In this document: one piece after another, positions 17,311 through 24,295 of the stretch
Layout of the letters: each line of letters begins with the position of its first letter
Numbering within the stretch: position 1 is the stretch's first letter
Assembly (NCBI RefSeq): GCF_017996735.1
Contig: NZ_JAGOGJ010000006.1
Location: forward strand, 1 to 46,294
Direction of reading: 5' to 3'
Origin: Niveispirillum sp.
Lineage (GTDB): Bacteria; Pseudomonadota; Alphaproteobacteria; Azospirillales; Azospirillaceae
DNA: 46,294 nt
Notes under the pieces: model-generated
What the model saw: the letters and a program-made list of their open reading frames with translations, nothing else
The model's database searches: none
What the model was told of the DNA's origin: nothing
Position numbers and translations under genes: made by a program

Positions 17311-18285
17311 ATGCCATACGACGATAATGCGGTGCAAAAACCAAATGAAATAGTATTCATAGGCAGTTGGGCCTCTGATGAAGATTTTTCCATTCACCCA
17401 AAAGGCTCTCAGCCGAAGTCCACTGTTGTATGTCCGGACCCTGCCCCATTTGACTTTCTCATTCCAGGCCATCAGTACATATTTAAAACTTCGAAGAAGA
17501 AATGGCAAGAAATTCAACTTTGGTCGGAAGTTATATCATACAGGATATCCAAGATAGCCGGGATAAACGCACCCCCTTGCCACGTCGCTGTTAACGAAAA
17601 CACGGGTGAGGTTGGTGTTCTCATGGAATTTTTCTTCGGATACCCATTGGAGGCCGAGCCTCAGCGTTTTATTCATGCATCAGAATACTTAGCGCGCTTG
17701 CTATCCGATAGAAAACGAGGTCGCCCTCATGAGCTGAGAACGAATCTTCGATTCTGTCGGGCCCTTAAACTTCCCGATCCAGAAATTTGGTGGGCTCAAA
17801 TCTTGGCATTTGATGCGTTGATTGGAAATACAGACCGACACCCTGAAAACTGGGGATTTCTGGTGAATCAATGCACGGACGGAACACAGTCATTTCGATT
17901 CGCCCCGGCATTCGATAACGGGACCAGCTTGGGATACGAGCAGTCAGAAGATAAGTTGGGGGCTCTGTGTGAAAACGCGTCGCTATCGAGGTATGTGTCG
18001 AGGGGAACCCATCATTGCGGATGGAACGCTTCTGAAGATGGACCGTTACCCCATATGTCGCTCTGCGCAAAATACATCTCTGCCTATCCGCGCACTAGCG
18101 CGGAGATGCGAAATGTGATTCGATTCGAAAGGGGGCAGATCACCGCAATCTGTGACGAGTGCGCTGAGTTTGATGTGGGCGTTCGGTTCACGCCGGCTAG
18201 AGCGAGATTTGTTGCAGCGCTTGTCGAGGCTCGTAGGGCTGCACTTGCGGAGATTCTGGGAGGGTACAATGGCGAATTGGATTGA
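17311..18285 (+). CDS. HipA-like (CtkA/HipA_C-type) serine/threonine kinase
   Basis: 324 residues. Kinase signatures of the HipA/CtkA fold are present: Lys59 in QYIFKTS (ATP-binding lysine), Glu73 in LWSEVISYRI, Asp175 and Asn180 in GNTDRHPEN (catalytic loop) and Asp202 in APAFDNGTS (metal-binding). There is no N-terminal HipA subdomain-1 of full length, so it is closer to the shorter CtkA-like proteins. In known systems such kinases are toxins that phosphorylate translation factors or regulators. It is AT-richer than the rest of the element and overlaps the HIRAN gene by 17 bases, indicating a transferred two-gene cargo. No HipB-like antitoxin precedes it. Target and trigger unknown. Confidence 0.82.
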   Translation: MPYDDNAVQKPNEIVFIGSWASDEDFSIHPKGSQPKSTVVCPDPAPFDFLIPGHQYIFKTSKKKWQEIQLWSEVISYRISKIAGINAPPCHVAVNENTGEVGVLMEFFFGYPLEAEPQRFIHASEYLARLLSDRKRGRPHELRTNLRFCRALKLPDPEIWWAQILAFDALIGNTDRHPENWGFLVNQCTDGTQSFRFAPAFDNGTSLGYEQSEDKLGALCENASLSRYVSRGTHHCGWNASEDGPLPHMSLCAKYISAYPRTSAEMRNVIRFERGQITAICDECAEFDVGVRFTPARARFVAALVEARRAALAEILGGYNGELD

Positions 18286-19018
18286 GCGTGTTTCCGAACC
18301 GCCAAAGCTTTTCCTGGCTTGGCAGGCGCCGGATCATTTACAGTATCGCTTCAGGTGGGCTGTGGGCATTATCGCTCCGCATTCTGACGGGCTGTCTTTG
18401 CGCTACTTTGAAGATGGCGTCGAGTTTGAACAGCATAACCAAGGTCAAACGTATGCGAAGCTGCTGAGTTATGGGTACAAGGGATATCCTGCGTTCAGCA
18501 CGAAGCGCCTGCTCCACACTTCCGGTGTCGCCGATGTACTTGTTAGGAGGCTTCCCCCTAGCACTCGACCAGATTTTTCCGAATACAAGAAGCAGTTTCG
18601 AATTCCTTCGGAAATGAACTTGCCTCTTATATCTCTTCTTGGCTCCACCGAAGCAAAGCTTCCTAGTGACGGCTTCTCTGTGGTCGACCCACTGGATTCT
18701 AACGCGCAATACTGCGATTTAATGTTGGAGATCGCTGGATTCCGATATTATTCGGACACTTATACCCCAACAATCAATGAGCGTATTGAGGTCCTTGCCG
18801 AACCCGACAATCGATATGATGCTGGGGCCGTTAAGATATGTGCTGGTGGCAAGAAGATTGGGAATATTAATCGGCTTCAAGCGCCAACTTTTCTAAGCTG
18901 GATTAATAGTCGGAGCATAGAAGGAAATATCGAACGGCTTAATGGAAAGCCGACGAGTCCGAGGGCGTTTATTTTTGTTCGCGTTAGGCCAGCTGTGGCT
19001 ACGCTAGCTGCTGAATGA
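18269..19018 (+). CDS. HIRAN-domain protein, partner of the HipA-like kinase
   Basis: 249 residues from the ATG at 18269 with AGGG four bases upstream; it starts inside the end of the kinase gene. Residues ~150-240 are a HIRAN domain: IEVLAEPDNRYDAGAVKI carries the conserved E-P-x-N-x-Y-D pattern and GGKKIGNINRLQA the following strand. HIRAN domains bind DNA ends or stalled forks. Residues ~10-140 (YRFRWAVGIIA, YGYKGYPAFSTKRLLHTSGVADVLVRRLPPSTRPDF, LISLLGSTEAKLPSDGF) resemble the part that accompanies HipA-type proteins, perhaps the missing N-terminal subdomain in trans. As a pair with the kinase it may sense DNA damage or invading DNA; antitoxin function is inference. Confidence 0.75.
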   Translation: MANWIERVSEPPKLFLAWQAPDHLQYRFRWAVGIIAPHSDGLSLRYFEDGVEFEQHNQGQTYAKLLSYGYKGYPAFSTKRLLHTSGVADVLVRRLPPSTRPDFSEYKKQFRIPSEMNLPLISLLGSTEAKLPSDGFSVVDPLDSNAQYCDLMLEIAGFRYYSDTYTPTINERIEVLAEPDNRYDAGAVKICAGGKKIGNINRLQAPTFLSWINSRSIEGNIERLNGKPTSPRAFIFVRVRPAVATLAAE

Positions 19019-19101
19019 AGATGTCAGAATCCATTTTGGCTGCTTGACGAAAGCGAACAAACATGGAACAAGTTGGGCGTCAACGCCCGAAGTGTGTGAA
19101 G

Positions 19102-19130
19102 CCCGCCCGGTTATGCCGTGGCGGGTTTTT
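19102..19130 (+). terminator. Rho-independent terminator after the kinase/HIRAN pair
   Basis: CCCGCC at 19102-19107 pairs with GGCGGG at 19120-19125, followed by TTTTT. It ends the cargo transcript and lies across the 3' end of the convergent XRE gene. Confidence 0.75.
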
Positions 19131-19374
19131 CTTTGTCTGTGCGGCGGAGCCGGACGCCCGGCCCTTCGCCGTTCTCTTGGATGAAGATTACGCCGGCCGC
19201 TTCAAGGGCGGTGCGAATGGCTGTGAGGGTGCTTTGTCGGGCAGCACCTTCTTCAAGTTCAATTCGCGCAACGGTGCGTTCGGTGGTTCCCGCCTGATTG
19301 GCAAGTTCCTCCCGTGACCAGTTAACGAGGCCGCGCGCTGCTCTAAGCTGGGCAGGGGTAATTGCATCTTTCAT
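19111..19374 (-). CDS. small XRE-family regulator of the satellite
   Basis: 87 residues from the ATG at 19374; the open frame goes far upstream, but there it only mirrors the plus-strand gene. Residues 5-60 are a helix-turn-helix (TPAQLRAARGLVNWSREELANQAGTTERTVARIELEEG) and the tail holds LRTALEAAGVIFIQENGEGPGVRLRR, the typical ending of prophage helix-turn-helix proteins of this small class. Its start codon lies inside a 15-bp inverted repeat, so it probably represses its own expression and the divergent early genes, making it the likely master switch of the element. Confidence 0.8.
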   Translation of the reverse strand: MKDAITPAQLRAARGLVNWSREELANQAGTTERTVARIELEEGAARQSTLTAIRTALEAAGVIFIQENGEGPGVRLRRTDKEKPATA

Positions 19375-19406
19375 GAAATACACCGTTGCGAATTTCATGA
19401 AAGATG
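19365..19406. promoter_or_regulatory. divergent operator: 15-bp perfect inverted repeat
   Basis: CATCTTTCATGAAAT (19365-19379) and its exact complement ATTTCATGAAAGATG (19392-19406) flank a 12-base spacer. Each arm contains the self-complementary 10-mer TTTCATGAAA; centres are 24 bp apart. The left arm overlaps the start codon of the XRE gene. This is the expected target of that regulator. Confidence 0.8.
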
Positions 19407-19498
19407 ACATATCTTCTGCAAGTACACAAGCGGCCGGGCAGAGAGTTCGCACCTCCCTACCCGGCCTAACCACAACCGACCTTTCACGGAGGCGCGGC

Positions 19499-19906
19499 AT
19501 GGCTACTGCCGTCCATAGCACGACTTTGCCCGGATCGCCCATTGTCCACCTGCTGAGCCAGGCCAGCAGGGCTGATATCGAGGCGGCCATAGAAGCCCTT
19601 ATCGCTCGTCTGGATAGTCTGGACGGTGACCCGGACCTTGAACCGGAAACGGACGGCTGTGATGCCCATGATGATATCGGCACCAGCAGCGCCTTTTCCC
19701 GGCTGCTGGGTGATGATGGGCGGCCAAGGGATGCCGACGATACCGAAGAGGATAACGAGGACATGTGCCCGGCGGGTGACCATGGTGGGCGGTTGACGCC
19801 GCGCGCCTATCGCCCGCCGATTCTCATCCTGGCACGACCGGACCAGCCGGAGGGCAATGGTCAATGGGTGATGGTCACCCGGACGGGTGAGGTGGTGTCA
19901 TGCTGA
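19499..19906 (+). CDS. satellite early protein, acidic, unknown
   Basis: 135 residues from the ATG at 19499 with CGGAGG six bases upstream; earlier in-frame ATGs at 19373 and 19397 lie within the operator and lack a ribosome site. A helical segment (VHLLSQASRADIEAAIEALIARLDSL) is followed by a strongly acidic stretch (residues ~55-95) and a short folded end (PPILILARP, GQWVMVTRTGEVV). First rightward gene after the switch. No family recognised; the next gene overlaps its stop. Confidence 0.6.
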   Translation: MATAVHSTTLPGSPIVHLLSQASRADIEAAIEALIARLDSLDGDPDLEPETDGCDAHDDIGTSSAFSRLLGDDGRPRDADDTEEDNEDMCPAGDHGGRLTPRAYRPPILILARPDQPEGNGQWVMVTRTGEVVSC

Positions 19907-20316
19907 CCCGCCGCCACGCCCTTTCCGTCGTCGCCAGTGCCGCGCTGGTGCCTCCGGCTGCATCGGCGACCATCCACCCCGATGCTACCCTGTTGCAACT
20001 CGGGGATCAGTTCGAAGCCGAATGGGCCAAAGAGCGGGAGTTGTGGGCCGCTTCCCATCTTCACCCCTCGCCCGACGTCATCGGCAACGCCATCGCGGAG
20101 CAAGCTGAAGGCCAGAGCGACCGAACCGGCGAACTGGTGAAGCGGATTGTCAACATGCCGGCTCGGACATTGGAAGGCATCCGCATCAAAGCTCGTGCCA
20201 TCGCCTGGACTCACAGCGAGGAGCCCGTCGAAATGGACACGTTTGGCGAGACTACCGACTGTCGGCTGGTCGCCAGCATTTTGATGGATCTGGAGCGTTT
20301 TTCATCCACCGCATAG
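19900..20316 (+). CDS. satellite hypothetical protein with export-signal-like N-terminus
   Basis: 138 residues; the ATG at 19900 lies in the last codons of the previous gene. Residues 1-23 (MLTRRHALSVVASAALVPPAASA) have twin arginines, a hydrophobic core and an A-x-A end, like a Tat-type signal. The body is helical and charged (LLQLGDQFEAEWAKERELWA, IAEQAEGQSDRTGELVKRIVNMPARTLEGIRIKARAI). Similar proteins occur in alphaproteobacterial prophage early regions without known function. Whether the signal is used is not known. Confidence 0.6.
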   Translation: MLTRRHALSVVASAALVPPAASATIHPDATLLQLGDQFEAEWAKERELWAASHLHPSPDVIGNAIAEQAEGQSDRTGELVKRIVNMPARTLEGIRIKARAIAWTHSEEPVEMDTFGETTDCRLVASILMDLERFSSTA

Positions 20317-20373
20317 GTGATTTTGCCCCCTTATTTTGTGGGAGCAAAATCACCTCTTGAAATTATCAAGAGG
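20315..20373 (+). promoter_or_regulatory. two consecutive hairpins in the leader of the MerR-like gene
   Basis: AGGTGATTTTGC (20315-20326) pairs perfectly with GCAAAATCACCT (20344-20355); after one mismatch three more base pairs close the loop. CCTCTTGA (20353-20360) then pairs with TCAAGAGG (20366-20373). The two stems share three bases (20353-20355), so they compete slightly. No T-tract follows, so this is not a standard terminator; an operator or RNA-level control is possible. Confidence 0.6.
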
Positions 20374-20414
20374 CTGCTGTACCTCTGGTTAATGCCAAGA
20401 GGAAAGGAGTTCCC

Positions 20415-20882
20415 ATGATCCCCCCCAAGTTGACCACCGTGGCCGCCTGCCGTGTGGCCCGCATCGACCGTGACCGCTTCAATGAGCATGTGGCCGCCGG
20501 CCGCTTCACCTGCGCCCCAAATACCATTCCCGGCCGCGCACGTCTGTTCGATCCTAACGATATGATCGGACTGTGGCTGTTTCGGGAGTTGATGGATGAT
20601 GGCTTCGAGGCCGCGCGGGCTGGCAGGATTGCGTGTGAAGTCGCAGATGCCGCGCGGCGGCATCCCGAGACGCGCGCGATTTCCTATGTGGAGGATTACT
20701 TCGTCCCTCCCAGCGGTTCGGCTTTCCCTGCTGACCAAGTGCCCGCAGCTTCTGAATGGCACAAGGTGACTTTCAGCGGAACCGACATTCGTAAGGTCAC
20801 CACGTTCAATGTCGGCAAGCTGCGTGAGTTGATCGCGCACTACACCGAGGAAGAGCGTTCCATCATAGGCGAACGCGAATAA
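20415..20882 (+). CDS. MerR-like helix-turn-helix protein of the satellite
   Basis: 155 residues, with a strong GGAAAGGAG ribosome site. Residues ~5-75 look like a winged helix-turn-helix of MerR type: KLTTVAACRVARIDRDRFNEHVAAGRFTCAP, RARLFDPNDMIGLWLFRELMDDGF. The remainder has YVEDYFVPP and a helical end. It probably regulates element genes or directs excision. Preceded by the double hairpin leader. Specific target unknown. Confidence 0.6.
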   Translation: MIPPKLTTVAACRVARIDRDRFNEHVAAGRFTCAPNTIPGRARLFDPNDMIGLWLFRELMDDGFEAARAGRIACEVADAARRHPETRAISYVEDYFVPPSGSAFPADQVPAASEWHKVTFSGTDIRKVTTFNVGKLRELIAHYTEEERSIIGERE

Positions 20883-20934
20883 TCCAGCAGGCAGGGAGCA
20901 TGGCTTCCTGCCTTTAACCGAAAGGCCATTTTAG

Positions 20935-21228
20935 ATGACGACCATGACCGGTCGGCCGGAAGACTTCCGGCCGCAAACGCCCGAGCTTTGCCTGCCGCTG
21001 GCCCTGCGAAAGCCCCGGCTGCGTCGCTGGGAGGCCAGCGAGTATCTGGAGACCGCCCACGGCATCACCATCGCTCCCGCCACGCTGGCGAAGCTGGCGA
21101 GCATCGGGGGCGGGCCGCCCTACCAGAAGAGCCTGAAGACGCCCCTCTATCCGCGCGACGAGTTGGACACCTGGGCTTTGGCCAGGCTGGGCAAGCTGCG
21201 CCGCTCCACCAGCGACACGGGGGAATGA
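20935..21228 (+). CDS. small AlpA/excisionase-like DNA-binding protein
   Basis: 97 residues. The central part RRWEASEYLETAHGITIAPATLAKLASIGGGPPYQK followed by LYPRDELDTWALARLG is the helix-turn-helix pattern of AlpA/excisionase-type proteins, where the Y-x-x-x-x-L-x-x-W end is characteristic. In satellites such proteins activate integrase or replication genes. Its stop overlaps the next gene's start (ATGA). Confidence 0.7.
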   Translation: MTTMTGRPEDFRPQTPELCLPLALRKPRLRRWEASEYLETAHGITIAPATLAKLASIGGGPPYQKSLKTPLYPRDELDTWALARLGKLRRSTSDTGE

Positions 21229-21611
21229 TCATGCACCTTGAAGCCATCAAGGCCCATTTGGCTTGGGCACGCGAAGCGGCCGACCGTGCCCAACGTATCC
21301 AGGACGCTCCCCACGCCACCCGGCGCCCGTCCAGGATGGCCGCGGTGGCCGGTAACTTCGCCGCCGCCTACGAACACATGGATCAGGCCTATCAGGCCAT
21401 GGAGGCCCTGGCGGTTGCCCATAGTGACAACAGCGTCCTGGCACTCGAAGAGCTGAGGCAAACCATCGGCTTTTTGGAACGCATGGTGGAGAAGTATCGC
21501 CGGGCCGTGCTGGCGGCGAGTGTCCTGTCCGTTCATGTGCATGACCTGGAGGTCGGGATGCTCCTCGATCTGGACACCGACACGCACATTCAGACCGCCG
21601 GCCACGCCTGA
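21225..21611 (+). CDS. satellite hypothetical protein, helical
   Basis: 128 residues from the ATG at 21225 (overlapping the previous stop); an ATG at 21231 is equally usable. Nearly all helical: HLEAIKAHLAWAREAADRAQR, FAAAYEHMDQAYQAMEALAV, LEELRQTIGFLERMVEKYRRAVLAA. No cysteine or catalytic motif. Function unknown; its place in the early operon suggests a role in replication control or takeover. Confidence 0.6.
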   Translation: MIMHLEAIKAHLAWAREAADRAQRIQDAPHATRRPSRMAAVAGNFAAAYEHMDQAYQAMEALAVAHSDNSVLALEELRQTIGFLERMVEKYRRAVLAASVLSVHVHDLEVGMLLDLDTDTHIQTAGHA

Positions 21612-21632
21612 TATCGCTGGAGGAAGTCACCC

Positions 21633-22049
21633 ATGGGCGCCCTCTCGCCCTCCATCACCACGAAGCTGGCCAAGATGCTGCCCATGCTCGCGTCGGATCG
21701 GGATGGGGAGGTCGTGGCCACGGCTGCGGCTATCGGACGGGTGCTAGCCGGTGCCGGTGCGTCTTGGCACGACGTGGCCGCCTTGCTGTCTCTTCCTCCC
21801 GCTCAACGGCCCGCCACGGCCGAGCGACAAGCATCCTCCATGGCCTTCAGCTTCATTCACCTGAGCCCGGAAGGCGCCCGACGCAGGGTCGCCGAGTTGC
21901 TGGCGGGGAGCGGCTGGAACGACTGGGAGCGCCGCTTCCTCACCGATATGGAAAACCTGCTTCGGGGCAAGGCGCGAAACCCGTTGTCCTGCAAACAAGC
22001 CCAGCTTCTAACGGATCTGTACTGCCGTCATTGGGGTGTGAAACCGTGA
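21633..22049 (+). CDS. satellite replication-region hypothetical protein
   Basis: 138 residues with GGAGGAA upstream. The start LSPSITTKLAKMLPMLASDRDGEVVATAAAIGRVLAGAGASWHDVAALL is a pattern I associate with small proteins before replication genes in alphaproteobacterial prophages; the end has GWNDWERRFLTDMENLL and LSCKQAQLLTDLYCRHWGV. Its last codon overlaps the GTG start of the replication initiator, so the two are probably translated together. Biochemical role unknown. Confidence 0.65.
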   Translation: MGALSPSITTKLAKMLPMLASDRDGEVVATAAAIGRVLAGAGASWHDVAALLSLPPAQRPATAERQASSMAFSFIHLSPEGARRRVAELLAGSGWNDWERRFLTDMENLLRGKARNPLSCKQAQLLTDLYCRHWGVKP

Positions 22050-22882
22050 GCTATCGTTTGATCGACATGGCCTGGAAAGCCCGTGGCATCCAAACCACGG
22101 CCAAGACCGTCCTTGTCCGACTATGCGGCTTTGCTGATGACGATGGCGGCAATGTTTTTCCGGGCCTGCGTCGGGTTGCTGACGACTGCGGCCTGTCGGA
22201 AAGGGCTGTACGAGAACAATTTCGCCATCTGGAAGAAATCGGGCTTTTGGCTCTGGTGGAAGAGGGTGATCCCCGTTCCCATCGTCCGCGCACCTACCGG
22301 GTGGTGGTTGAGCGTTTGGAGACTATGAACGCTTCCCCACCCCCTGGGGAACAAGGTGCCCCAGCCCCCGGCACCACATGCCCCACCCTGGGGCATGATG
22401 TTCCCCACCCTGGGGCGCCAGATGCCCCACCCCCCGGCACCACGTGCCCCAGCCCTGGGGCGCCACGTGCCCCCAAAAAGTCAGTAAGAAAAATCATAGA
22501 AAGATCAGCAGGGGATTCCGTCATATCGCAGGCTGTGAACGATCAGTCCCAGGGAGACGACCCCGAAAAGCGTTTTGAGGAGCTCTGGGCCGCCTACCCG
22601 TCCAGGGGGGACAACCCCAATCCACGCAAACCGGCCCGAGAGAAGTTCCTCAAGCTGGTGAAGGCCGGCACCGCCCCCGACGAGATTATCCGGGGCGCGC
22701 TGGGCTATGCCGCCGCGATGAAGCGCAAGCAACAGGCACCTGAATACATCCAGCAGGCGGTGACTTGGCTGAACCAAGCGGGGTGGCAGCAGTACGCCAG
22801 CCCCCAGGCCAATGCCCCGCCGCATGCCGCCCGCCGCCAAGCCGCCGCAGAATCTGTCTTCGATCTGGTGAACACCCAATGA
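22046..22882 (+). CDS. replication initiator-like protein (phage O-type) with winged HTH
   Basis: 278 residues from a GTG at 22046 that overlaps the preceding TGA; the frame is open further upstream but mirrors the previous gene there. Residues ~1-90 are a winged helix-turn-helix (WKARGIQTTAKTVLVRLCGFADDDGGNVFPGLRRVADDCGLSERAVREQFRHLEEIGLL), as in phage replication proteins. Residues ~95-145 are a Pro/Gly-rich linker encoded by a palindrome cluster, the likely origin. The C-terminal ~90 residues (FEELWAAYPSRGDNPNPRKPAREKFLKLVKAG) match the domain common in such initiators. It should bind the origin and load the helicase encoded next door, as lambda O does with DnaB. Confidence 0.75.
   Translation: MSYRLIDMAWKARGIQTTAKTVLVRLCGFADDDGGNVFPGLRRVADDCGLSERAVREQFRHLEEIGLLALVEEGDPRSHRPRTYRVVVERLETMNASPPPGEQGAPAPGTTCPTLGHDVPHPGAPDAPPPGTTCPSPGAPRAPKKSVRKIIERSAGDSVISQAVNDQSQGDDPEKRFEELWAAYPSRGDNPNPRKPAREKFLKLVKAGTAPDEIIRGALGYAAAMKRKQQAPEYIQQAVTWLNQAGWQQYASPQANAPPHAARRQAAAESVFDLVNTQ
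22333..22461. other. candidate replication origin: cluster of CCCCA-TGGGG palindromes inside the initiator gene
   Basis: Inverted repeats lie at 22333-22351 (TTCCCC/GGGGAA), 22355-22375 (GGTGCC/GGCACC), 22380-22394 (GCCCCA/TGGGGC), 22403-22415 (CCCCA/TGGGG), and 22446-22461 (GCCCC/GGGGC), with a partial one at 22423-22440. Together they form an iteron-like cluster of about 130 bp. Lambdoid phages keep their origin inside the initiator gene in just this position. Confidence 0.5.
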
Positions 22883-24174
22883 ACATCTCCGCCCCAACCG
22901 ATCTGATCACCCTCCCCGCCATCCAGGCTCTGGTGGACCGGAACTGGAGCCAGGAAACCGAACTAATGGTTCTGGCCGCGGCGCTGAACCTGCCCCATGG
23001 CTTCGCGTTGACGGTTGGGCACTGCGATGCCGGCGACTTCTTCGACCCGATCCATGCGGCACTATTCACCGAGATCGCGGATCGCCGCACCCAAGGGCGG
23101 GCGGTTGACGCGGCCCTGTTGCGGGAGCTGGCGGAGAGGATGGAAGCTGAAGGACAAGCGGGGGTACGGGATCTGCTGCGGCATCTCACGGGCACGCTGG
23201 TCCTCGCAGCCAATGTCACCGGCTATGCGGAAGATCTGCGCAATCTTGCCCGTCGGCGCCGGTTGATGGAGGTGACGTTGACAGCCTGCCAGCGCGCAGA
23301 CCGAGCGGAGAACATCGACGACCTGGTATCCGCCACCATCGCGGAAGTGGAGGGGTTGGTGGGTGGCGGCAAGGCGCGACACCGATTCGAGGTGCTGCGC
23401 CAGGTGGTCAGTGGCTTGGAGCGGCCGGGCGCGATCTTCTCCACCGGCCTGCCGTCGCTGGACAGGGTCATGGGAGGCGGTTTGGAGGTTGGTCGGTTCT
23501 ACGCCATCGCAGGCCGCGGCAAAGCCGGCAAGAGCCTGCTGGCAGGCACGATCAGCCATCACTTGAACCGCCGAGGCGTGAAGCACGCCTATGCCGCCCT
23601 GGAGATGGGAGCGGCGGAGATCGAGACACGGAAGATCGCCCATGACCTGGGCACCAACAGCCTCGCCCTGCGTGGGCAGGTTGGGGCGGCATTGCTGGGC
23701 AAGGTCGGCACCTATGCCGCAGAGGCTCCCGACCACATGATCTATATCGACATGCCCGGCGGGACGATGCAGCAGCTCCGGGCCGAGGTGATGGCGGCAC
23801 GTCACAAGCATCGTTGCACCGGCATCATCATCGACTACTGGCAACTGGTTGGCGGCCGGGATCGGGCGGTATCAGAGGAAGAGCATCTGCGCATCGTTGC
23901 CCAATGGCTGGCCGCCGCAGCGAAGCGGCTGGGCATCTGGGTGTTGGTGCTGGCACAGCTTGCCGACGATGGGGAGGCGCCCGCCGTCTGCCGTACCGGC
24001 TTGAACCGGAATGCCGACCAGCTCTTCTTCATCCGAGGCGAGGCTGACAGTCCCGATCGCTGGCTGGAGATGAAGCTGAGCCGGTTCACGCCGGTGGCCG
24101 ATATCGGCGGGCCGGATGCCCCGGCTTTCCGCATCGAGGGACCGGGCCCGTTCTTCCGTGATCTGGCCGCATAG
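22879..24174 (+). CDS. DnaB-like replicative helicase of the satellite
   Basis: 431 residues; ATG overlaps the initiator's stop. Residues ~10-110 resemble the DnaB N-terminal helical domain. The RecA-like domain begins near 180 with STGLPSLDRVMGGGLEVGRFYAIAGRGKAGKSLLA (Walker A, GRGKAGKS at ~209-216). GIIIDYWQLVGG gives Walker B, and a later LGIWVLVLAQL is the sensor strand. It unwinds DNA at the origin and completes a self-contained initiator-helicase pair, so the element does not depend on the host's initiator. Confidence 0.85.
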   Translation: MNISAPTDLITLPAIQALVDRNWSQETELMVLAAALNLPHGFALTVGHCDAGDFFDPIHAALFTEIADRRTQGRAVDAALLRELAERMEAEGQAGVRDLLRHLTGTLVLAANVTGYAEDLRNLARRRRLMEVTLTACQRADRAENIDDLVSATIAEVEGLVGGGKARHRFEVLRQVVSGLERPGAIFSTGLPSLDRVMGGGLEVGRFYAIAGRGKAGKSLLAGTISHHLNRRGVKHAYAALEMGAAEIETRKIAHDLGTNSLALRGQVGAALLGKVGTYAAEAPDHMIYIDMPGGTMQQLRAEVMAARHKHRCTGIIIDYWQLVGGRDRAVSEEEHLRIVAQWLAAAAKRLGIWVLVLAQLADDGEAPAVCRTGLNRNADQLFFIRGEADSPDRWLEMKLSRFTPVADIGGPDAPAFRIEGPGPFFRDLAA

Positions 24175-24295
24175 TCATTCCCAGTAAGTGTAAGTAAACA
24201 CCCGAAAAACTAACTTCTCTCACCAACGTCGAAGACGTTGAAGTTCTCTCTTCGTTCCGCCCAGGGTGATCCGTTATTCCCGTGAGGGTTTTCGG

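Noticed and set aside
22333..22461. Coding-only explanation as a Pro-rich linker
   Set aside because: Possible, but the repeated inverted symmetry is more than the amino acids require, so it is reported as a candidate origin instead.
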